IMG/VR virus record: IMGVR_UViG_3300009183_000269
Span: 1-29,404 of that record
Direction: 5' to 3' (one strand)
Source of the DNA: a virus
DNA: 29,404 nt
Position numbers and translations under genes: made by a program. The notes under the pieces are model-generated. The model saw only the letters and a program-made list of their open reading frames with translations, did no database searches and was not told the origin of the DNA. Shown in pieces: positions 5,153 through 11,832 of this stretch. Positions within the stretch are counted from its first letter, which is position 1, and the number at the start of each line of letters is the position of its first letter.

Positions 5153-5197
5153 GGGGGGGAGGGGGAGGCTTGGGTGTTTACTTTTGTGGGAGCCTCC
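5153..5197 (+). other. G-tract (possible G-quadruplex) with adjoining stem-loop
   Basis: G7-A-G5-A-GG-CTT-GGG at 5153-5174 satisfies the pattern of four G3 runs with short loops. Overlapping it, GGAGGCT (5164-5170) pairs with AGCCTCC (5191-5197) across a 20-nt loop. No T-run follows, so it is not a standard terminator. The two structures are mutually exclusive. Confidence 0.45.
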
Positions 5198-5298
5198 TAA
5201 GTACACAAAAAAGAGTAATTAAGAAAGTAGACAATCATGACTAAAAAGTCTATAGAAATCATGGAACTTAACATAATAATTGGGGACAGGTTAGATCT

Positions 5299-5349
5299 AT
5301 GGAGATAATCTGTGCACAGGAGGGCTGTCATAGGCCCTTGAGGTCATGA
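5299..5349 (+). pseudogene. Tiny frame resembling a degenerate phage zinc-finger protein
   Basis: MEIICAQEGCHRPLRS, then a stop that overlaps the next ATG (ATGA). The CxxxxCxRP pattern resembles small phage zinc proteins that usually continue with RGLCxxHY. A shifted frame downstream reads TRGL-stop-SHI, as if a stop and a frameshift interrupt that motif. Weak ribosome site. Very speculative. Confidence 0.2.
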
Positions 5350-5415
5350 AAGTGGACACAAGAGGTCTATGAAGTCACATAGGAGACAGTAGACTAAATA
5401 AAGTTAAGAAAGTAC

Positions 5416-5443
5416 TTGACAAATGAGAAAAGTACTATATAAT
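5416..5443 (+). promoter_or_regulatory. Sigma70-type promoter for the terminase operon
   Basis: TTGACA at 5416-5421, 16 nt, then TATAAT at 5438-5443: both hexamers match the consensus perfectly. The upstream bases (AGTACTTGACAAAT) are shared in part with promoters at 7651 and 13959. Predicted start near 5450, just at a hairpin. Confidence 0.88.
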
Positions 5444-5450
5444 TCTCATT

Positions 5451-5556
5451 GAAGGTTATCCTTCCAAGAACTCAAATGAAGTCTAAGTAGACGGGCTACT
5501 TAGTTAATACGGGAAGTTCTTAATGAGTTACTTCAATGGACAACTTCCTAAGTTGT
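5451..5556 (+). promoter_or_regulatory. Hairpin-rich leader of the terminase transcript
   Basis: Successive inverted repeats: GAAGG/CCTTC (5451-5464); outer AAGAACT/AGTTCTT (5466-5521) enclosing CTAAGTAG/CTACTTAG (5483-5503); ACAACTT/AAGTTGT (5540-5556). GGAAGTT (5512-5518) can alternatively pair with AACTTCC (5542-5548), so mutually exclusive folds are possible. Confidence 0.55.
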
Positions 5557-5584
5557 ACACAAGAGGTAAATAAAGTAGTATAAT
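5556..5584 (+). promoter_or_regulatory. Possible second promoter before the terminase genes
   Basis: TACACA (5556-5561), 17 nt, then TATAAT (5579-5584). The -10 is perfect and the -35 matches four of six. Could supplement the stronger promoter at 5416. Confidence 0.4.
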
Positions 5585-5625
5585 ATACTTCATTAAGATT
5601 CTTGTACGTTAATGAAACTTACTAG

Positions 5626-5639
5626 GTACTCTAGAGTAC
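5626..5639. repeat. 14-bp perfect palindrome before the terminase gene
   Basis: GTACTCTAGAGTAC, between the promoter and the small-terminase start. Candidate operator, packaging-protein site or leader hairpin. Confidence 0.4.
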
Positions 5640-5697
5640 TATAGGTAGTGTATTCCCTATTGTTATTTATTATTATCTATCTCCTATAAGGACAAAG

Positions 5698-6129
5698 ATG
5701 GAACAGAGCACAGAGTTAAAGGTTAGTAGCTTGGATTCTCTCAAGCGAGGACGAGGTAGGCCCAAGAAGGGTGAGATAGTAGCTAAGAAGTCCAAGAATA
5801 GAGGAACCTTAGGTCGTCCTAAGGGTGATAAGGCTATTATCGATGAGTACAAAGCTAGGATGCTTAACTCCCCTAAGTCAGCTAAGGTCTTAGAGACTAT
5901 CCTCAATGCAGCTCTCAATGATGACCATAAGAACCAAGCAGCTGCATGGAAGCTAGTCGTAGATAGGATAATGCCAGTAAGTGCCTTCGAACAAACTAAA
6001 CAAGGATCTGGTACTCCTTCTATTAGCATTAACATTACAGGTCTCACTGCGCCTGTGGTTGATGCTGAAGAAGTTATGTATGACATCACGGACGTAGAGG
6101 CTAAGAACGAAGTGGACAATGATGACTAG
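5698..6129 (+). CDS. Small terminase subunit-like DNA-binding protein
   Basis: A 143-residue protein with two AT-hook-like motifs near its start, GRGRPKK (residues 18-24) and GRPKG (39-43), then a helical region (residues about 45-95, AIIDEYKARMLNSPKSAKVL ...) and an acidic tail. It lies directly upstream of and overlaps the large terminase by 11 nt, which is where the DNA-recognition subunit is normally encoded. AT-hooks contact the minor groove of AT-rich DNA; the AT-rich leader just upstream is a natural packaging-start candidate, but this is inference. The ATG has AAGGA 5 nt upstream. No direct similarity to a named TerS family was recognised, so the call rests on position, size and DNA-binding motifs. 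Confidence 0.7.
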   Translation: MEQSTELKVSSLDSLKRGRGRPKKGEIVAKKSKNRGTLGRPKGDKAIIDEYKARMLNSPKSAKVLETILNAALNDDHKNQAAAWKLVVDRIMPVSAFEQTKQGSGTPSISINITGLTAPVVDAEEVMYDITDVEAKNEVDNDD

Positions 6130-7381
6130 TCTCAACTTTGAACTCCTAAAATGGCAGCAGTCTGTCTTCGCTGATAAGCATCGCTTCAAGGTCGTAGCAG
6201 CTGGACGACGTTGTGGTAAGTCTAGGCTCTCAGCTGTGACCCTCCTCATTGAGGCTCTGAATTGTCCTGAAGGGTCAGCTGTGATGTACATAGCACCTAC
6301 CCTAGGACAAGCTAGAACTATTATGTGGGACTTGTTGCTAGACCTAGGTAGACCAGTCATCAAGTCATCTCACGTTAATAACTTGGAGATCACCCTTGTC
6401 AACGGAAGAAAGATTCTGGTACGTGGTGCTGATAATCCTGATTCTCTACGGGGTGTCTCTCTTACTTACGTAGTGCTAGACGAGTGTGCCTTTATCAAGG
6501 AAGACACATGGCAGAAGATCATACGAGCTTCCCTGTCTGACAAAAAAGGTAGAGCCTTGTTCATCAGTACCCCTAGTGGACGTAACTGGTTCTACGATCT
6601 GTTCAACCTAGGTCAAGAAGAGACTGACGAAGAATGGCGAAGCTGGCACTACACCACCAAGGACAACGAGACTATCGATCCTAAGGAGATTGAAGCTGCT
6701 GAGAGGACTCTAAGCTCCTTTGCCTTCAAGCAAGAATACTTGTCTTCCTTCGATACTGCCGGTAGTGATTTATTTAAAGAAGAATGGTTAAAGTACAAAG
6801 ATGAACCTCAATATGGTGATTACGTCATTGCGATTGACTTGGCGGGTTTTGAAGATGTGGCTAAGAACGCGGGAGCCTCTAAGAAGCGCTTGGATGAATC
6901 AGCGATCACTGTCTGCAAGATACTAGACAACGGTGACTGGTGGGTTAAGAAGATCATCCACGGACGTTGGGACATCAGAGAGACTGCTTCTAAGATCCTC
7001 CTAGCTGTCAAGGAGTATCAACCTGTCGCTGTGGGTATCGAGAGAGGAGCCTTGAAGAATGCTGTGATGCACTACCTTCAAGACTTGATGAGGAAGAACA
7101 ATGTGTATACGCACATCCACGACCTCACCCACGGGAACAAGAAGAAGACAGATAGGGTCGTATGGGCCTTACAAGGTCGTTTCGAGCATGGACGTATCTC
7201 CTTGAACGTCGATGAGGATTGGAAGCAATTTGAGGATCAGTTCATTATGTTCCCCGCCACAGGGGTTCACGATGACTTGATTGACTCCTTGTCTTACGTG
7301 GATCAACTGGCTATGACTAACTACCAGCAAGACTACGAAGAAGACGATCACGAAGTTTTAGATGTAATATCAGGATACTAA
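6119..7381 (+). CDS. terL: Terminase large subunit (packaging ATPase and nuclease)
   Basis: A 420-residue protein with the full large-terminase motif set: Walker A GRRCGKS (29-35), Walker B VVLDE (118-122), and the coupling motif ISTPSGR (149-155). The RNase H-like nuclease follows, with Asp240 in VIAIDLAG, Glu308 in VGIERGA, and the C-terminal HDDLIDSLSY motif (Asp386/Asp389). By family knowledge it powers DNA translocation into the prohead and cuts the concatemer. It overlaps the upstream gene by 11 nt; either of two adjacent ATGs (6119 or 6122) may be used. Length and motif order are typical of podovirus and siphovirus terminases. Confidence 0.97.
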   Translation: MMTSLNFELLKWQQSVFADKHRFKVVAAGRRCGKSRLSAVTLLIEALNCPEGSAVMYIAPTLGQARTIMWDLLLDLGRPVIKSSHVNNLEITLVNGRKILVRGADNPDSLRGVSLTYVVLDECAFIKEDTWQKIIRASLSDKKGRALFISTPSGRNWFYDLFNLGQEETDEEWRSWHYTTKDNETIDPKEIEAAERTLSSFAFKQEYLSSFDTAGSDLFKEEWLKYKDEPQYGDYVIAIDLAGFEDVAKNAGASKKRLDESAITVCKILDNGDWWVKKIIHGRWDIRETASKILLAVKEYQPVAVGIERGALKNAVMHYLQDLMRKNNVYTHIHDLTHGNKKKTDRVVWALQGRFEHGRISLNVDEDWKQFEDQFIMFPATGVHDDLIDSLSYVDQLAMTNYQQDYEEDDHEVLDVISGY

Positions 7382-7384
7382 TAT

Positions 7385-7639
7385 ATGACTATTAAACGAG
7401 GAAGCGAAGAGTTCGCAGGTTACAACAAACCTAAGAAGACTCCCGGTCATGCCACTAAGAGTCACGCTGTCTTAGCTAAGGAAGGTGATGAGATCAAGTT
7501 GATCCGCTTCGGTCAGCAAGGCGTAGAAGGTAGTCCTGACGGTTCAGCTCGTAACAAAGCCTTCAAAGACCGTCACGCTAAGAACATCGCTAAAGGTAAG
7601 ATGTCAGCAGCGTACTGGGCTAATAAGGTTAAGTGGTAA
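7385..7639 (+). CDS. Conserved small phage protein between TerL and portal
   Basis: An 84-residue basic protein starting MTIKRGSEEFAGYNKPKKTP, with a middle IRFGQQGVEGSPDG and an end MSAAYWANKVKW. From memory, this combination (GYNKPKxTP, IRFGQQG, MSAAYWANKVKW) recurs in small proteins in the packaging or head region of several aquatic phages. Function is not established. AGGA lies 9 nt upstream, at the end of terL, with only 3 nt between stop and start. The many lysines suggest DNA or capsid contact. Confidence 0.82.
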   Translation: MTIKRGSEEFAGYNKPKKTPGHATKSHAVLAKEGDEIKLIRFGQQGVEGSPDGSARNKAFKDRHAKNIAKGKMSAAYWANKVKW

Positions 7640-7650
7640 TAATAAACTAC

Positions 7651-7679
7651 TTGACAAATTACTACTTTTGTGATATATT
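7651..7679 (+). promoter_or_regulatory. Sigma70-type promoter for the portal gene
   Basis: TTGACA (7651-7656), 17 nt, TATATT (7674-7679), in a 69-nt gap before the portal. Preceded by AACTAC and followed by AAT like the promoters at 5416 and 13959. Confidence 0.82.
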
Positions 7680-7708
7680 CCGCACAATATAATTAGGATA
7701 CCCCGCAC

Positions 7709-9760
7709 ATGGCTGAAAATATGAACAACAGTGATGAAGCTCAGTTTGAAGAGCCATCTGAGAACGACAAAGAACTCGTATCGTGGGTGATGGATCACTG
7801 TGAGCGTTGGCGTGACTTCCGTGACGCTAACTACATTGATAACTGGGAAGAGTACGAGCGTATCTTCCGTGGTCAATGGCAAGCTAGTGACTCCACTCGT
7901 GAGTCGGAGCGTTCACGTATCATCTCCCCTGCCACTCAGCAAGCCGTTGAGACATCCCATGCTGAGATCATGGAAGCTGTGTTCGGTCAAGGTGAGTTCT
8001 TCGACATTGAAGATGACGTCAAGGACATCAACGGTCAGCCTATCGATGTAGGCATGTTGAAGGCCATGATGATGGAAGACTTCAACAAGGACAAGATCCG
8101 TAAGAGTATCGACCAGATTGGCTTGATGGCTAAAATCTACGGTACAGGTATCGGTGAATTGGTCGTGAAGACTGTTAAAGAGTACATCCCAACTACTCAA
8201 GCTATCCCCGGTGTGATGGGTCAAGCAGCCATTGGAGTCGTTGAGAAGGATCGTATCTCTGTCTCGTTGAACCCTATCAACCCTAAGAACTTCTTGTTTG
8301 ATCCTAACGGTACATCGGTGGATGACTGTATGGGTGTGGCTATTGAGAAGCCTGTGAGCTTGCATAAGATCGTAGCTGGTATGGAGTCGGGTATCTATCG
8401 CAAGGTAGACATCTCTCCTTACATGGACGATGACTCTCTAGAGGCTACTCAGGAACTGCGTCAGTACCAAGACGGTAAAGCTACGATGCTCACGTACTAC
8501 GGCTTAGTGCCTCGTGAGTACTTGATGCAGCTCGAAGGTGACGGTAAGGAAGTTGTAGATCTCTTCCCTGAAGACTCAGCAGCTGATGACTACTCTGACC
8601 TTGTAGAAGCTATCATCGTTATCGGTAACGGTTCCTTGCTCCTGAAGGCTGAAGAGAATCCTTACATGATGAAGGATCGTCCTATCATGACGTACCAAGA
8701 CGATACAGTACCTAACCGTCTGTTGGGTCGCGGTGTCGTTGAGAAGGCTTACAATATGCAGAAGGCCATCGATGCTCAGTATCGTGCCTACCTAGATTCA
8801 TTGGCGTTGACTACATCGCCCATGATCGCTATGGACGCTACTCGCTTGCCTCGTGGTGCTAAGTTTGAAGTTAAGCCCGGTAAAGCACTGCTCACTAACG
8901 GTAATCCATCTGAGATCATGATGCCGTTCAAGTTCGGTAGCACAGACGGTAACGCTCCTGCGGCAGCTCAGAACTTCGAGCGTATGCTCCTCCAAGCTAC
9001 TGGTACGATGGACACCAATGGCATGATCTCCCAAGTCTCCCGTGATGCTTCCCAAGGTGGTATCTCGATGGCTGTGGCTTCCTTGATCAAGAAGAATAAA
9101 CGTACTTTGACGAACTTCCAAGAGGACTTCCTGTCTCCTTTCATCAAGAAGGCAGCATTCCGCTTCATGCAGTTCGATCCTGAGCGTTACCCTTCAGCTG
9201 ACTTGAACTTCGTGCCTACAGCGACTCTAGGTATCATGGCTCGTGAGTACGAACAATCTCAGTTTATTGCTCTCTTGCAGACCTTAGGCCCTAACACTCC
9301 AGTGTTGCCTTTGATCTTGAAGGGCGTGATCGCTAACTCTTCCCTGTCTAATCGTGCTGAGATGATTGCAGCTCTTGATCAGATGGCTCAACCTGACCCT
9401 CAGGCACAAGAGATGCAGCAAATGCAGCAGCAACTAGCTATCCAAGCTGCTCAGGCACAGATTGCAGTCAATACTACTCAAGCTAAACGCAATGAAGCTG
9501 AGGCTATGAACACGATGGTGGAGACTCAGTTGAAGCCTAAGGAAGTTGAAGCTAAAATTATTGCTTCTACGACACAAAATCTTCCTAATAATGATGCTTT
9601 AGCTTCACAAGAGTTCGATAGACGTGTTAAAATTGCTGACTTGATGCTTAAAGAGAAAGACATTGAGAACAAATTGAAGGTTGTTGAGATGCAGACTGCT
9701 ACTAAGAACTCTCAAAAGCAAACTGACAACGAGTTCCTCAAGAAAATTATCGGTGAGTGA
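7709..9760 (+). CDS. Portal protein (head-tail connector)
   Basis: A 683-residue protein of the size expected for podovirus portals. Its central part, NRLLGRGVVEKAYNMQKAID followed by a segment ending in DATRLPRGAKFEVKPGK, is characteristic of phage portal proteins. So is a long alpha-helical region near residues 465-490 (KKNKRTLTNFQEDFLSPFIK). From about residue 560 the sequence becomes a Q/A-rich coiled coil (QEMQQMQQQLAIQAAQAQI), probably the portal barrel. The ring forms the channel at one capsid vertex through which DNA enters and leaves, and docks the terminase and the tail. AGGA lies 10 nt before the ATG, and the gene has its own promoter just upstream. Stop 9758-9760 abuts the next gene's GTG. 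Confidence 0.92.
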   Translation: MAENMNNSDEAQFEEPSENDKELVSWVMDHCERWRDFRDANYIDNWEEYERIFRGQWQASDSTRESERSRIISPATQQAVETSHAEIMEAVFGQGEFFDIEDDVKDINGQPIDVGMLKAMMMEDFNKDKIRKSIDQIGLMAKIYGTGIGELVVKTVKEYIPTTQAIPGVMGQAAIGVVEKDRISVSLNPINPKNFLFDPNGTSVDDCMGVAIEKPVSLHKIVAGMESGIYRKVDISPYMDDDSLEATQELRQYQDGKATMLTYYGLVPREYLMQLEGDGKEVVDLFPEDSAADDYSDLVEAIIVIGNGSLLLKAEENPYMMKDRPIMTYQDDTVPNRLLGRGVVEKAYNMQKAIDAQYRAYLDSLALTTSPMIAMDATRLPRGAKFEVKPGKALLTNGNPSEIMMPFKFGSTDGNAPAAAQNFERMLLQATGTMDTNGMISQVSRDASQGGISMAVASLIKKNKRTLTNFQEDFLSPFIKKAAFRFMQFDPERYPSADLNFVPTATLGIMAREYEQSQFIALLQTLGPNTPVLPLILKGVIANSSLSNRAEMIAALDQMAQPDPQAQEMQQMQQQLAIQAAQAQIAVNTTQAKRNEAEAMNTMVETQLKPKEVEAKIIASTTQNLPNNDALASQEFDRRVKIADLMLKEKDIENKLKVVEMQTATKNSQKQTDNEFLKKIIGE

Positions 9761-9761
9761 T

Positions 9762-10238
9762 GTGAAACTTAAAGAAGTTATTCTTTCCGATGTCTCTACG
9801 GAAGCTAAAGTAGCTGCTATAGCTATCCTTTTAGACAAGGAGCTTCCTAAACTAGCGGAATACGTTAACGAAGTTGAGAAACTTCAAGGCCCTCAAGGTC
9901 TTCAAGGCCCTCAAGGTGACAAAGGGGCTGACGGCAAGGACGGAATTGACGGAAAAGACGGTAAAGATGGTCTTAACGGCAAGGATGGCGTAGACGGTCA
10001 AGACGGTGACAACGGTATTTCAGTTGTTGAGGCTAAGTTGGACTTTGATGACTCCCTTGTCTTGACTTTATCAGATGGAAAAGAGTTAAACGTGGGTGAA
10101 GTACGAGGTGAGAAGGGTGATAGAGGCCCTCCCGGTATTACTCAAACGAATATCTACGGTGGTTCAGAGAACCTCGATGGTGGTTTTTACAATTCTAATT
10201 ACGGCGGTGTTCCTGTCGTAGACGGAGGAAGTCCTTAA
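9762..10238 (+). CDS. Collagen-like repeat virion protein
   Basis: A 158-residue protein started at GTG 9762, preceded by GGTGAG. An N-terminal helix (about residues 1-41, VILSDVSTEAKVAAIAILLD) is followed by 15 uninterrupted Gly-X-Y triplets (residues 43-85, GPQGLQGPQGDKGADGKDG and so on), a beta-rich stretch (DSLVLTLSDGKELNVGEVRG) and a second short GEKGDRGPPG. Phage collagen-like segments form triple helices in fibre shafts or decoration proteins, so a trimeric fibre or adaptor is likely. It directly follows the portal and precedes the long fibre; the stop TAA abuts the next ATG. The longer version of the frame, starting inside the portal gene, is less likely. Confidence 0.82.
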   Translation: MKLKEVILSDVSTEAKVAAIAILLDKELPKLAEYVNEVEKLQGPQGLQGPQGDKGADGKDGIDGKDGKDGLNGKDGVDGQDGDNGISVVEAKLDFDDSLVLTLSDGKELNVGEVRGEKGDRGPPGITQTNIYGGSENLDGGFYNSNYGGVPVVDGGSP

Positions 10239-11666
10239 ATGGCAGTACAATTACAACTTAGACGAGGTACTGCCTCTCAGTGGACTACGGCTAATACTTT
10301 GTTAGCTCAAGGTGAACTCGGTCTTGAAACTGACACAGGCAAGCTTAAAATTGGTGATGGTAGTACTGTTTGGACAAGTTTAGCGTATTACACTGCTGGA
10401 GCTGCTGCTGTTACCTCAGTTAACGGTCAAACTGGCACTGTTGTCTTAACAGCTAGTGATATTTCAGGCTTAGGTACTATTGCTACTCAAGCATCTAGTA
10501 ACATCACCATTACTGGCGGCTCAATCACAGGTATTACCGACTTAGCAGTGGCTGATGGCGGTACAGGAGCTTCTACGGCCTCCGGTGCTCGTACTAACTT
10601 AGGCTTGGTAATCGGTACAGACGTATTGGCTCCTAACGGTAGCGCAGCTTCTCTCACAAGCTTCCCTACGTTCAACCAAAATACTACAGGTACAGCTTCT
10701 AATGTTACGGGTATAGTAGCTGTTGCTAATGGTGGTACAGGTACGGCAACACCAAGTTTAGTGGCAGGTACAAACGTCACGATTACAGGTAGTTTTCCAA
10801 ATCAAACAATTAACGCAAGTGGTGGTGGCGGTAGCGGTACTGTAACCTCAGTAGCGTTAACTACGCCTACAGGGTTGTCAGTTTCAGGCTCTCCTATAAC
10901 TACATCAGGTACTCTAGCGTTGTCAATGACTGCTGGTTACGCTATTCCTACGACAGCTAGTCAAGCTAATTGGGATACAGCTTACGGATGGGGTAATCAC
11001 GCTTCCGCTGGCTATGTAGTCTCAGGCGGCGCATTAGGTACGCCTTCTAGCGGTACATTAACTAACTGTACGTTCCCCACTCTAAACCAGAACACTACAG
11101 GCACTGCTGTCAATATTACTGCTAGTAGCAATTCAACACTTACGACACTAAGTTCATTAAGTTTACCGTATTCACAATTATCTGGAACTGTCCCAACTTG
11201 GAACCAGAACACGACAGGAACTGCCTCTAACGTAACAGGTACAGTAGCTATCGCTAATGGCGGTACAGGCGCTACAACGCTTGCTGGAGCCTCTATTGTT
11301 ACCTATTCAGGTACTGAGACTCTCACAAACAAAGATATTGTTGAGCGTGTCGTGAGTATCGCGGATGGTACAAGCATCACCATCAACGCTGATACGACTG
11401 ATATTGCCACTCAAGCTAATACGCAGACAGCAGGTACTCTGACAATTAACGCTCCTACAGGTACTCCTGTGAACGGACAAAAGATTGTGTTGAGGTTACA
11501 ATCCACTAACGTGCAGACATTCTCATGGAACGCGATCTTTGCTGGATCAACTGATTTAGCTCTTCCAACAGCTTCTTCAGGGTCTAGTAAGTATGATTAC
11601 GTTGGTTTTATTTATAACTCAACAGCCTCTAAATGGCAGTTGTTGGCTAAAGTCTTTGGATTCTAA
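10239..11666 (+). CDS. Tail fibre with repeated NQNTTGTA / ANGGTG modules
   Basis: A 475-residue protein. The N-terminus (LQLRRGTASQWTTANTLLAQ then GELGLETDTGKLKIGDGSTVW) matches the N-terminal domain of phage receptor-binding proteins such as the major tropism determinant, known in many tail fibres. VNGQTGTVVL follows, another fibre motif. The middle is a low-complexity G/T/S/A-rich region with three NQNTTGTA modules (near 10663, 11077 and 11197) and repeated ANGGTG. It ends in a beta-rich C-terminal domain (LRLQSTNVQTFSWNAIFAGS). Such proteins form trimeric fibres that touch the host surface. Starts directly after the preceding stop (TAAATG), so translation is likely coupled. Confidence 0.82.
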   Translation: MAVQLQLRRGTASQWTTANTLLAQGELGLETDTGKLKIGDGSTVWTSLAYYTAGAAAVTSVNGQTGTVVLTASDISGLGTIATQASSNITITGGSITGITDLAVADGGTGASTASGARTNLGLVIGTDVLAPNGSAASLTSFPTFNQNTTGTASNVTGIVAVANGGTGTATPSLVAGTNVTITGSFPNQTINASGGGGSGTVTSVALTTPTGLSVSGSPITTSGTLALSMTAGYAIPTTASQANWDTAYGWGNHASAGYVVSGGALGTPSSGTLTNCTFPTLNQNTTGTAVNITASSNSTLTTLSSLSLPYSQLSGTVPTWNQNTTGTASNVTGTVAIANGGTGATTLAGASIVTYSGTETLTNKDIVERVVSIADGTSITINADTTDIATQANTQTAGTLTINAPTGTPVNGQKIVLRLQSTNVQTFSWNAIFAGSTDLALPTASSGSSKYDYVGFIYNSTASKWQLLAKVFGF

Positions 11667-11671
11667 ATAAA

Positions 11672-11830
11672 ATGAAGATTGATTTCTCTTTTGATACACA
11701 GTACGGCAAGTTTGCCGATGCTATTGTTTTGCCTGATGACCACACACTCACAGACGCTGAGATTGAAGCTATGAAGCAACAGCGACTAGACAACTGGATT
11801 GCTGTACTTACTACGCCATCTGAGGAGTAA
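11672..11830 (+). CDS. 52-aa conserved phage-tail-region protein
   Basis: MKIDFSFDTQYGKFADAIVL, then PDDHTLTDAEIEAMKQQRLD and NWIAVLTTPSEE. The YGKFxDAxxLPDDHxxTDAExEAxKQxRxDNWIA pattern is one I associate with small proteins adjacent to phage fibre genes. There is no clear ribosome site (TAAATAAAATG), so translation probably couples to the fibre gene, 5 nt upstream. Could be a fibre-assembly factor. Confidence 0.7.
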   Translation: MKIDFSFDTQYGKFADAIVLPDDHTLTDAEIEAMKQQRLDNWIAVLTTPSEE

Positions 11831-11832
11831 GC

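Larger units (their letters stand above)
4724..5697. other. Divergent control/origin-like intergenic region
   Basis: Almost 1 kb, AT-rich, without a convincing large gene. It separates the leftward early operon from the rightward structural operon, so it must hold promoters for both. It includes repeated TGTTG-N8-CAACA dyads (4851-5104), DnaA-box-like TGTTGATAA at 4743 and 4916, a G-rich tract with a stem-loop (5153-5197), a strong rightward promoter (5416-5443) and a hairpin-rich leader. No clear sigma70 promoter for the leftward operon was found. Some very short frames at 5237-5395 are described separately. Confidence 0.75.

Noticed and set aside
5147-5175. TTGATA after AGTAC as another promoter like those at 5416 and 13959
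   Set aside because: At the expected distance lies TTGGGT in the G-rich tract, not a -10 element.
5953-6363. A long minus-strand frame opposite terS and terL
   Set aside because: It is the antisense shadow of well-supported genes; no ribosome site and no protein-like motif.
7913-8365. Minus-strand frame opposite the portal gene
   Set aside because: Composition (His/Leu/Thr-rich, no domains) is that of a reverse-strand shadow of a GC-balanced coding gene.
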